Positions 1 to 7,171 of a stretch of 43,516 nucleotides of DNA are shown here, piece after piece; the first letter of the stretch is position 1, and each line of letters begins with the position of its first letter. Made by a program: the position numbers and the translations under genes. Source of the DNA: Bacteroidales bacterium (GTDB taxonomy: Bacteria; Bacteroidota; Bacteroidia; Bacteroidales; FEN-979). The notes under the pieces are model-generated. The model worked only from the letters and a program-made list of their open reading frames with translations. It searched no databases and had not been told where the DNA came from. The stretch covers positions 1-43,516 of the forward strand of contig JANXZO010000073.1 of the NCBI GenBank assembly GCA_025355465.1. The letters are read 5' to 3'.

Positions 1-2
1 CC

Positions 3-131
3 GGCCAGTTCAAGGTGTTTAATGCTGCTGAAAACTTTGCCATCCTGAGATCCATTATTGACACTGCCATTAAAAATGGGCAAAAGGTGTTGCCTGCTTT
101 GAATGTCATTGCCGATTATAAATGCGACTGA
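3..131 (+). CDS. C-terminal fragment of a transposase-like protein (partial)
   Basis: The reading frame enters from the left edge and stops with TGA at 129-131, giving 43 residues. The segment contains FAILRSIIDTAIKNGQKVL, which resembles the C-terminal tail of IS66-type transposases (a pattern like RS.IDT..KNG). That is a recollection of family style, not an alignment. No terminal inverted repeat is obvious just downstream, so the element end cannot be placed. It could equally be the tail of another protein. Confidence 0.45.
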   Translation, partial: GQFKVFNAAENFAILRSIIDTAIKNGQKVLPALNVIADYKCD

Positions 132-139
132 TTAGTAAC

Positions 140-147
140 TACCTTTG
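140..147 (+). promoter_or_regulatory. Bacteroidota -7 promoter element
   Basis: TACCTTTG matches the Bacteroidota consensus TAnnTTTG exactly and lies 26 bases before the ATG at 174. No TTTG -33 element is visible at the usual 19-23 base spacing. It would drive the run 174-5357. Confidence 0.55.
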
Positions 148-173
148 TATTTTCAAATCGTAATCAGGTAACC

Positions 174-2600
174 ATGAAAATCAGGAGAATTTTCCCTGCC
201 CTCATACTCTTCATCTCAGTGCCCTTTCTTTTATCCGGTCAGCCGGTCGTGCCATCGGTATCCAACGCGGTACCATTAATTGCGACACGATGGAACCAGG
301 GCTGTTTTTATAACGCTTCCTGCCCCAATGATGCTACAGCCACAGGGAGTTGTCTTCACGCACTTGCAGGTAGCGGAGCTGTTGCCATGGCCCAGCTGAT
401 GAAATTCTACAGTTATCCTGAACACGGCACCGGCCAGCATGCCTATAACCATCCGGTGTACGGGAACATCACCGCCGATTTTTCTGCCACAACCTATACC
501 TGGTCTGCAATGCCCGACTCCATCACCACCGTAAACGATGCGCTGGCCACTTTGTTGTACCAGTGCGGGGTTGCCCAGGAGATGGATTTCGGCCCTGTCA
601 GATCCCGGTCCACCTTCTCAAAGATCGACAGCGCTTTTAAACTTTATTTCAATTATTCCGGTGCCGCTCAGTTGAAATGGAAGGACAACTTTACTACTGC
701 GGCCTGGAATGCCATGTTGCGCGCAGAAATTGATGCCGGTCATCCGGTTATATATTATGGTGACAGTGTGGGGAGCAACGGACAGGTCTTCATCTGCGAT
801 GGATACCAGGGTACCGACTATTTCCATTTCAACTGGGGTAAGGGCGGAGCGAATGACGGTTACTTTTACCTGAGCATGCTTACCCCGGGCAATAACAATT
901 TTACCTCTAATCAGGGAGCTATTTTCGGACTGGTTCCGAGTACACCAGCCCCTCCGGCGTATGTCATGGACTTTGAGAATGTTCCCGATTTCTCGCTTGC
1001 CTTTAATCCCTGGACATCCGTTGACCTTGATGGCAATCCAACTTACAGCATTCAATTGCACACCTTTCCGCACAACGGCAGCCCGATGGCTTTCATCTGC
1101 TTTAACCCCGATTCGGTTGCGCCTTCGATGAGCAACGATCCCGAACTTCAGCCCCATTCCGGAAAACGTTTTGGTGCCTGTTTTTCGTCGAATCCGCCGT
1201 CGAACAACGACTGGTTTATCTCGCCCAAGGTGCAGCTTGGCGATAATCCCGAATTCACATTCTGGGTTAAGTCGTACACCGGTGAATATGGACTTGAGAA
1301 ATTTAACGTGGCGGTCTCTACCACCGATAGCCTCCCTTCCAGTTTCACGGTCATCTCCGGCGCCAGTCCGCTGGAAGCCCCGGTGCTGTGGACCCGCAAA
1401 GGATTTACCCTCACAAATTATAAGAACCAGAAGGTTTATGTTGCCATTCAGTGCGTATCGAACGACAATTTCATCCTGATGATCGACGATCTTGAGATTA
1501 AGCCGAACTCGGCTGGTTCGCTGACTGCTAATTTTACGGCCAGCAAGACCATTGTACGGGCCGGCGACCTGATCAATTTCTTCGACCAGTCATCAGGGAT
1601 CCCTACCAGCTGGAGCTGGACTTTTGACGGAGGCACACCGGGAAGTTCGATTATGCAAAACCCTCAGGGTGTCAGGTTCAATACCGTTGGAACATACGAT
1701 GTTACCCTTACGGTTGGCAACGGAACAGCTTCCGATACGGAGACCAAAGCCGGTTATATAACCGTTACCGGCTATCCCTCCTCCATGTCGCTTGACTTCG
1801 ACTCACTGACTGATTTTTCAACGATCTTCATTCCCTGGATTACCCGCGATATCGGCGGAGGCGACACCTATGGAATTACCGGAGTTGCATTTCCGGGCGG
1901 CGGCTCCCCAATGGCCTGGATTTGTTTTAATCCTTCAAAAACTGTCCCGCCGTTAGCAAATATGGTACCTCATTCAGGTCAGAAACTGGGTTGCAGTTTC
2001 TCTTCGATGCCACCCAAAAACCCCAACAACAAATGGCTTATTTCACCCAAACTAAGTCTTGGGACAAACGCCTCACTGGAATTCTGGGTTCAGGCATACA
2101 ACACCTCTTACGGTCCCGAAAAGTATAATGTCGGCGTATCACTGACCAATGCAGATCCGGCCAGTTTCACCCCGCTGACGAGCTCTCCGGAGCAGGCTAC
2201 CGATACCTGGACAAAAAAGAGCTACGACCTGAACGCATATTCCGGGAAGGATGTCCTTATCGGATTTCAGAACGTCTCCAACGATGCATTCATTTTGATG
2301 ATCGATGATATTTCAATCAATTCAGTTGCAGGTGTTGAAGATGCGATGGCACCTGAACCCATCGTGGTCTTCCCCAACCCGGCTAAAGGGGAGCTGTTCT
2401 TGAAATTCAGCCGCCTTAGCCATGACAACATCCAGGTTGAACTCATGAACCTTGCCGGTGTTGTGGTCCGGTCGGTTAATTTACCCGGCGGACAGCTGCA
2501 GTCATCCATCCATTTGACAGGTGTTATGGCCGGACTCTACACGTTGCGGATAACCAAAGATGGAGTGACCCGGTTCCGCAAAATTTCGGTGATCGATTAA
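174..2600 (+). CDS. Secreted C10-like (streptopain-fold) pseudopeptidase with adhesin, PKD and T9SS domains
   Basis: The 808-residue protein has a signal peptide (1-22), a peptidase C10 (streptopain/SpeB) type region at about 35-255, a cleaved-adhesin-like module (264-442), a PKD domain (449-533), a second cleaved-adhesin-like module (538-714) and a T9SS type A sorting domain (730-808, starting VVFPNPAKGE). The C10 fold is recognised from RWNQGCFYN, AMAQLMKFYSYP and FICDGYQGTDYFHFNWG. The active site looks dead: the usual GCVATAMAQ cysteine is Ser67 (GSGAVAMAQ), the usual GHAF histidine is Gln204 (GQVFICDGY), and the NWGWGG tryptophan is Lys223 (NWGKGG). Family members with the Cys-His pair are cysteine proteases; this one is inferred to be a binding or structural protein. 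It is followed 16 bases later by a protease gene, probably in one operon. The start at 174 gives a clean signal peptide. Confidence 0.85.
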   Translation: MKIRRIFPALILFISVPFLLSGQPVVPSVSNAVPLIATRWNQGCFYNASCPNDATATGSCLHALAGSGAVAMAQLMKFYSYPEHGTGQHAYNHPVYGNITADFSATTYTWSAMPDSITTVNDALATLLYQCGVAQEMDFGPVRSRSTFSKIDSAFKLYFNYSGAAQLKWKDNFTTAAWNAMLRAEIDAGHPVIYYGDSVGSNGQVFICDGYQGTDYFHFNWGKGGANDGYFYLSMLTPGNNNFTSNQGAIFGLVPSTPAPPAYVMDFENVPDFSLAFNPWTSVDLDGNPTYSIQLHTFPHNGSPMAFICFNPDSVAPSMSNDPELQPHSGKRFGACFSSNPPSNNDWFISPKVQLGDNPEFTFWVKSYTGEYGLEKFNVAVSTTDSLPSSFTVISGASPLEAPVLWTRKGFTLTNYKNQKVYVAIQCVSNDNFILMIDDLEIKPNSAGSLTANFTASKTIVRAGDLINFFDQSSGIPTSWSWTFDGGTPGSSIMQNPQGVRFNTVGTYDVTLTVGNGTASDTETKAGYITVTGYPSSMSLDFDSLTDFSTIFIPWITRDIGGGDTYGITGVAFPGGGSPMAWICFNPSKTVPPLANMVPHSGQKLGCSFSSMPPKNPNNKWLISPKLSLGTNASLEFWVQAYNTSYGPEKYNVGVSLTNADPASFTPLTSSPEQATDTWTKKSYDLNAYSGKDVLIGFQNVSNDAFILMIDDISINSVAGVEDAMAPEPIVVFPNPAKGELFLKFSRLSHDNIQVELMNLAGVVVRSVNLPGGQLQSSIHLTGVMAGLYTLRITKDGVTRFRKISVID

Positions 2601-2616
2601 ATCTTATTATAACGGT

Positions 2617-4266
2617 ATGATACCAGCTACCCGGATTGTCGCAGGTTTTGTTGTTTGTTGTTTGCTTTTTGTGATGCACCCTTCTGTGTCGGGCCAGGTT
2701 AGCCAGGGTGGTGTGCCCCGCAGCGTAAGGTTATCGATGGCTCCCGACAGCCGGTCATGGGTCGTGCTAAACCCACCCGAACTGGAGCCGTTGCGCAGGG
2801 AAGACAGCCTGGTGCCGGTTCCTTACCGGTTTGCAGTGAACCTGCCCGCAGATATTGATTTCAGCACCAATGGTTCATGGACTACCGCGATGGACGGTTC
2901 AAGGGTATGGAGACTAACCATTTCTGCTACCGGAGCGCTGGCCATGACACTTTATTTCGATCGCTTCCGATTGCCAGATGGAGGTAAGCTTTTTGTGTAC
3001 AACCCGGGGAGAACACAGCTGCTTGGCGCTTTTACATCGCTGAATAACAATACCATGAACACCTTTGCAACAAGCCTCATAATGGGCGACCAGCTCACCC
3101 TCGAATATAATGACCTCGGGAACCTCACTCCCCCGGACCTCCACATATCCGAAGTTGCCTATGCCTACCGGGGTGTGTCTGATCCCCGCCTTAAAACAGG
3201 TTTCGGCAGCGCGGGAGTTTGCGAAGTGAATGTCAACTGCAGCGAAGGAGCAGGTTCTGTGTTACAGGAAAAAGGAGTGACAAGGATCGAGGTAAAGCGC
3301 GGTGGGTCTACGTTATGGTGCTCCGGTTCCGTATTAAACAATACCCGGAATGACGGAACTCCTTATGTGCTGACGGCCGACCATTGTGGTAAACTTTCAA
3401 CGGCAGATGACCTCAGTAAGTGGATTTTTTACTTTAACTACCAGTCTGCAACCTGTCCGAATCCACCGGTTGAACCAGCCCATACTTCGCTCACCGGAGC
3501 CAAATTGAAAGCACATGCCGGAGAAAACGGTTCTGATTTCTTTCTTGTTCTGCTGAACCAGCCCATTCCGGAATCCTATCAGGCCTATTTTAATGGCTGG
3601 AGCCGTGAAAATATTGCCAGTCCGTCGGGTGTTGGGATTCACCATCCGCAAGGCGACATAAAGAAGATATCCACCTATACCCAACCACTCATCACCTCCA
3701 GCTGGAGCGGATATTCCCATCCCTCTCATTGGCGGGTGAGTTGGGCTGGAACCGCAAACGGCCACGGAGTAACTGAAGGAGGTTCCTCCGGTTCACCCAT
3801 ATTTGATAATAACGGACTGCTTGTAGGCACACTCACCGGTGGCGATTCGATGTGCGACTCCTCCTCTTTGACCCTCCCGGATTACTATGGAAAATTTTCC
3901 TACCATTGGGACAAAAACGGAACAGATTCAGCCAGTGTACTCAAATACTGGCTGGACCCCGACAGTACAGGGGTGTTGAAAATTTCAGGCCGGTCAGTCG
4001 GATTAACTGCCATCAATCCGGAATCCCGGATTACCGTTTTTCCGAACCCTGTTGACAAGGCAGTGTGCATCAGGTGGGCAGGAGCTGCAACCAGCGTTAA
4101 AGCCGAGTTAAGGGATATCCGGGGTAAAATTCTGCTGATGCGGGTGATCAACGTCGGAGAATCCGATACTTTCAGCCTGGATGTTTCCGGGTTTGCTCCC
4201 GGGCTGTACCTTCTCGGTTTCACGGAAGGGGAACGGCATGTCGTGACGAAAATCATTAAAAATTAA
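2617..4266 (+). CDS. Secreted trypsin-fold serine protease (lysyl endopeptidase-like) with T9SS sorting domain
   Basis: The 549-residue protein has an N-terminal signal peptide (about 1-26), a beta-rich prodomain-like region (about 70-185), a trypsin-fold domain (about 220-460) and a T9SS type A sorting domain (from VFPNPVDKAV, about 475-549). The catalytic triad can be read as His256 (VLTADHCGK), Asp307 (GENGSDFFLV) and Ser391 (TEGGSSGSPIFD). The TADHC and GSSGSP wording is like that of Achromobacter-type lysyl endopeptidases, but I cannot tell the P1 specificity from sequence alone. Cysteines such as Cys202, Cys208, Cys235 and Cys257 fit disulfides in an exported protein. It sits 16 bases after the C10-like gene and 2 bases before mqnE. 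Unlike its upstream neighbour it keeps all catalytic residues and should be active. Confidence 0.88.
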   Translation: MIPATRIVAGFVVCCLLFVMHPSVSGQVSQGGVPRSVRLSMAPDSRSWVVLNPPELEPLRREDSLVPVPYRFAVNLPADIDFSTNGSWTTAMDGSRVWRLTISATGALAMTLYFDRFRLPDGGKLFVYNPGRTQLLGAFTSLNNNTMNTFATSLIMGDQLTLEYNDLGNLTPPDLHISEVAYAYRGVSDPRLKTGFGSAGVCEVNVNCSEGAGSVLQEKGVTRIEVKRGGSTLWCSGSVLNNTRNDGTPYVLTADHCGKLSTADDLSKWIFYFNYQSATCPNPPVEPAHTSLTGAKLKAHAGENGSDFFLVLLNQPIPESYQAYFNGWSRENIASPSGVGIHHPQGDIKKISTYTQPLITSSWSGYSHPSHWRVSWAGTANGHGVTEGGSSGSPIFDNNGLLVGTLTGGDSMCDSSSLTLPDYYGKFSYHWDKNGTDSASVLKYWLDPDSTGVLKISGRSVGLTAINPESRITVFPNPVDKAVCIRWAGAATSVKAELRDIRGKILLMRVINVGESDTFSLDVSGFAPGLYLLGFTEGERHVVTKIIKN

Positions 4267-4268
4267 TC

Positions 4269-5357
4269 GTGGAGTATTCAGAAATCAATACTGCGATGAA
4301 AGTCATTGCAGACAAAGTAAACCGGGCAGAACGGATTTCCCCGGAGGATGGACTGCTGCTTTTTGAGCACGGCGAACTCGGATTTCTCGGCATGCTTGCC
4401 GACCTCGTAAGGGAGCGGTTGAATGGAAACAAGGCCTATTTCATTCGTAATTTCCATATTGAGCCGACAAATATTTGTGTTAACAAATGCAAATTCTGCT
4501 CCTATTCTCACCATTTCAGTCCCGATAAATGGGAACTGACCCGGGAAGAGATCTTGGGGAAAGTTCTGGCCCAGGATAAAAATGTGGGTGAAGTGCATAT
4601 CACCGGTGCTGTGCATCCCGACCGGGACATTCATTATTATGGCGAGCTCCTTAAACTAATCCGGGAGGCCCGTCCTGACCTGCACATTAAAGCCTATTCG
4701 GCGGTTGAGCTTGATTATATGATCGCCAAAGCGGGCATGGATATAGAAGCAGGACTTGCCTACCTTAAATCATGTGGTCTCGACTCGATTCCCGGTGGTG
4801 GCGCTGAAATTTTCGACGAAACAATTCGTAAAATCATCTGTGGTATGAAATCCACTTCCGAAGCCTGGCTTGCTATTCATGAAGCTGCGCACAGGTTGGG
4901 GCTGCCCTCAAATGCCACCATGCTGTACGGCCACCGGGAGCATTATTCCCACAGGATTGATCACCTTGACCGGTTGCGCCGGCTGCAGGACCGGACCAGC
5001 GGCTTCAATGCTTTTATCCCGCTGAAGTTTCGCAATACCAACAACGAGATGTCAGGGATTACGGAGGTTTCTGTGGTGGAGGATATGAAAATGTACGCCA
5101 TCTCCCGGATCTACCTGGATAATTTTCCACACCTGAAGGCTTACTGGCCCGCTGTGGGCAGAAAACTTGCACGGGTATCGCTCTCCTTCGGGGTGGACGA
5201 TCTCGACGGCACCATCAATGATTCTACCAGGATCTATTCGCTTGCCGGTGCAGAGGAGCAAAGTCCTGTGATGACTGTATCGGAGATGCGGGAAATGATC
5301 ACCGATGCACAGCGGGTTCCGGTTGAGCGGGATTCGTTATACCGGGCGGTAAATTAG
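4269..5357 (+). CDS. mqnE: Aminofutalosine synthase (radical SAM)
   Basis: This 362-residue radical SAM enzyme carries the [4Fe-4S] motif CX3CX2C at Cys70, Cys74 and Cys77 (NICVNKCKFCSYS). Other segments typical of MqnE are HIKAYSAVELDYM, LDSIPGGGAEIFD, NATMLYGHREHYSHRIDH, NAFIPLKFRNTNN, PHLKAYWPAVGR and FGVDDLDGTINDST. MqnE joins the enolpyruvyl compound made by MqnA to SAM-derived adenosyl, giving aminofutalosine in the cytoplasmic futalosine route to menaquinone. CofH/MqnC-type relatives usually have the motif followed by CAF rather than CSYS. A GTG start lies 2 bases after the stop of the protease gene, so it is probably translated from the same message; an ATG at codon 10 (4296) is an alternative start. 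It converges with the plsC-like gene, only 4 bases away. Confidence 0.93.
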   Translation: MEYSEINTAMKVIADKVNRAERISPEDGLLLFEHGELGFLGMLADLVRERLNGNKAYFIRNFHIEPTNICVNKCKFCSYSHHFSPDKWELTREEILGKVLAQDKNVGEVHITGAVHPDRDIHYYGELLKLIREARPDLHIKAYSAVELDYMIAKAGMDIEAGLAYLKSCGLDSIPGGGAEIFDETIRKIICGMKSTSEAWLAIHEAAHRLGLPSNATMLYGHREHYSHRIDHLDRLRRLQDRTSGFNAFIPLKFRNTNNEMSGITEVSVVEDMKMYAISRIYLDNFPHLKAYWPAVGRKLARVSLSFGVDDLDGTINDSTRIYSLAGAEEQSPVMTVSEMREMITDAQRVPVERDSLYRAVN

Positions 5358-5361
5358 CCGC

Positions 5362-6096
5362 TTATTCTGCTAGCGCCTTCTGAATCAGGTCGTGAACCAT
5401 CCGTGTTACCTGCTTTGAATCCATCCCGCTGATGTGCTCGTAGGGAATCGGATCGAGAACCAAAGCCCGGATATCATGGTTTTTGTTAATCAGGAATCCA
5501 CCCTTCTGTATCGCCCTGGAGGTGCCTTTGATGGCGACCGGCAATATCGGACGCTGATTCTCAAGGGCCAGATGGAATGCACCGCTTTTAAAAGGTTGCA
5601 GGTTCCCGTTATCCGAACGTGTTCCTTCCGGAAAGATCATGACAGAGCTGCCCGCTTCGAGCTTACGGGCAGCATTTTCCATCATTTTCCGCATGCTGCT
5701 CCCTTTTCCTCTTTCAAGAGCGATGTAATGATTCAGCGCCATGGTCCAGCCAATGATCGGGAAATAGAACAATGATTTTTTTGCTACCCATTTGAAATGC
5801 GACCCCATCAGGAACAATACAAAAATATCGGCACCCGACTGATGATTTGAAACCATCAGGTAGGCCTCCCGAGGATTGATTTTATTCTTTCCGATTACCT
5901 TTATCCTCCACAAAGGATTTATTTTCAGCACAATGAAAGACCAGAGACAGGTGAATTTATGCATCAGGAAAAGCCGCTTGTCAATGCATACGGTAAGAAG
6001 GTAAAGCAGGCAGAAAAAAGGGAACATGATGGCAGAAACGAGGAACATCTCCCCCCAGAACCAGATTGATGAAAGGTAACGGAAAACTTGGTTCAT
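5362..6096 (-). CDS. plsC: 1-acyl-sn-glycerol-3-phosphate acyltransferase (PlsC family)
   Basis: The 244-residue protein has the acyltransferase NHX4D motif at His85-Asp90 (VSNHQSGADIFVL) and the glycerol-phosphate-binding FPEGTR motif at 155-160. Hydrophobic N-terminal residues (about 12-37) fit a membrane anchor. The family transfers a second acyl chain to lysophosphatidic acid in phospholipid synthesis, on the cytoplasmic face of the inner membrane. It is the last gene of the minus-strand run from 9789, 13 bases after the pseudouridine synthase gene. Family-level assignment is firm; the exact acyl acceptor is not proven. Confidence 0.88.
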   Translation of the reverse strand: MNQVFRYLSSIWFWGEMFLVSAIMFPFFCLLYLLTVCIDKRLFLMHKFTCLWSFIVLKINPLWRIKVIGKNKINPREAYLMVSNHQSGADIFVLFLMGSHFKWVAKKSLFYFPIIGWTMALNHYIALERGKGSSMRKMMENAARKLEAGSSVMIFPEGTRSDNGNLQPFKSGAFHLALENQRPILPVAIKGTSRAIQKGGFLINKNHDIRALVLDPIPYEHISGMDSKQVTRMVHDLIQKALAE

Positions 6097-6109
6097 TCGC
6101 GGCGGTTAG

Positions 6110-7171
6110 CTATTCATATAAGGCTTTGTGACTACTGTAATCCCTCCATTTCTCAATGACAGCCAGCAGGTCGGGGGGGTACTCGGAATCAATCTTAACC
6201 AACTTCTGTGATGTTGGATGAACAAATCCCAGCGATTTGGCATGAAGGGCCTGCCGGGGAATCAATTTAAAGCAGTTTTGAACAAATTGCTTGTATTTGG
6301 TAAAGGTAGTTCCCTTCAGGATTTCGCTTCCGCCGTAGCTTTCATCGTTGAAGAGCGGATGCCCGATATGTTTAAAATGAACCCTGATCTGATGGGTACG
6401 GCCGGTCTCAAGTCTGCATTCAACAAGGGTCACATAGCCAAGCCGTTCCAATACCCGGAAATGGGTCACGGCATGCCTTCCTTTGTCAGGATTCTGGTAT
6501 ACCGACATCACCAGCCTGTTGCGAAGGTCGCGGCCGATATTCCCCGTTATGGTTCCTGAATCCTGGTCAATATTTCCCCAAACAAGCGCCACATAGGTCC
6601 GGTCGATGGTATGGTCGAAAAACTGCTTCGCAATCCGGGTCTGGGCAAATTCGTTTTTTGCAACCAGCATGATGCCGCTGGTATCTTTGTCGATACGATG
6701 CACCAGGTAGGGTTTTGGTTCCTCCTTCGTATCATTTTCCTGCTGCTGCATATGAAAAAGGAGGGCATTTTGAAGGGTTCCGGTGAAATTGCCGTGACCG
6801 GGATGGACTACCATGCCCGGAGCCTTGTGCACGACAATGATGTCAGCGTCCTCAAACACGATGTCGATGGGAATATTCTCTGGATAGATCCCGGTGTCGC
6901 GGGGCGGATAGGCCAATACGATGGAGATTACGTCGCGTGGCTTAACCCGGTAATTTGGTTTTATCACCTTGTCATTCACGAGAATGTTACCGGCATGGGC
7001 AGCATTTTGAATTCTGTTGCGGGAGGCATTCTCAATTTTGGCCATCAGGTATTTGTCGATGCGGACCAGTGCCTGACCCTTATCAACGATAAACCGGAAA
7101 TGTTCATACAACTCGTTGGAATCGTCCGCTGTGTCGGGCTGATCAATGTCGGGATCCGGGCTGAATTCCAT
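6110..7171 (-). CDS. RluA-family pseudouridine synthase (RluD-like)
   Basis: The 353-residue protein has an S4 RNA-binding domain (about 36-83) and a catalytic RluA domain with HRIDKDTSGIMLVAK at 158-172, Asp161 being the expected nucleophile. Also visible are VVHKAPGMVVHPGHG and ECRLETGRTHQIRVHFKHIG. The family isomerises uridines in 23S rRNA; the S4-plus-catalytic layout and length fit RluD, but the target sites cannot be read from sequence. Its ATG overlaps the stop of the preceding gene by one base (TAATG at 7169-7173), which suggests translational coupling. Adjacent PASTA and ddl genes make a neighbourhood that I recall from other Bacteroidota. Confidence 0.92.
   Translation of the reverse strand: MEFSPDPDIDQPDTADDSNELYEHFRFIVDKGQALVRIDKYLMAKIENASRNRIQNAAHAGNILVNDKVIKPNYRVKPRDVISIVLAYPPRDTGIYPENIPIDIVFEDADIIVVHKAPGMVVHPGHGNFTGTLQNALLFHMQQQENDTKEEPKPYLVHRIDKDTSGIMLVAKNEFAQTRIAKQFFDHTIDRTYVALVWGNIDQDSGTITGNIGRDLRNRLVMSVYQNPDKGRHAVTHFRVLERLGYVTLVECRLETGRTHQIRVHFKHIGHPLFNDESYGGSEILKGTTFTKYKQFVQNCFKLIPRQALHAKSLGFVHPTSQKLVKIDSEYPPDLLAVIEKWRDYSSHKALYE

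Noticed and set aside
129-173. Right-end inverted repeat of an insertion sequence after the transposase-like fragment.
   Set aside because: No inverted-repeat partner can be seen because the left end is outside the window, and the sequence lacks an obvious IS66-type terminus.
351-353. Cys60 of the C10-like protein as the catalytic nucleophile in place of Ser67.
   Set aside because: It lies seven residues before the AMAQ helix, whereas the nucleophile in this family directly precedes it (GCVATAMAQ); the His position is also lost.
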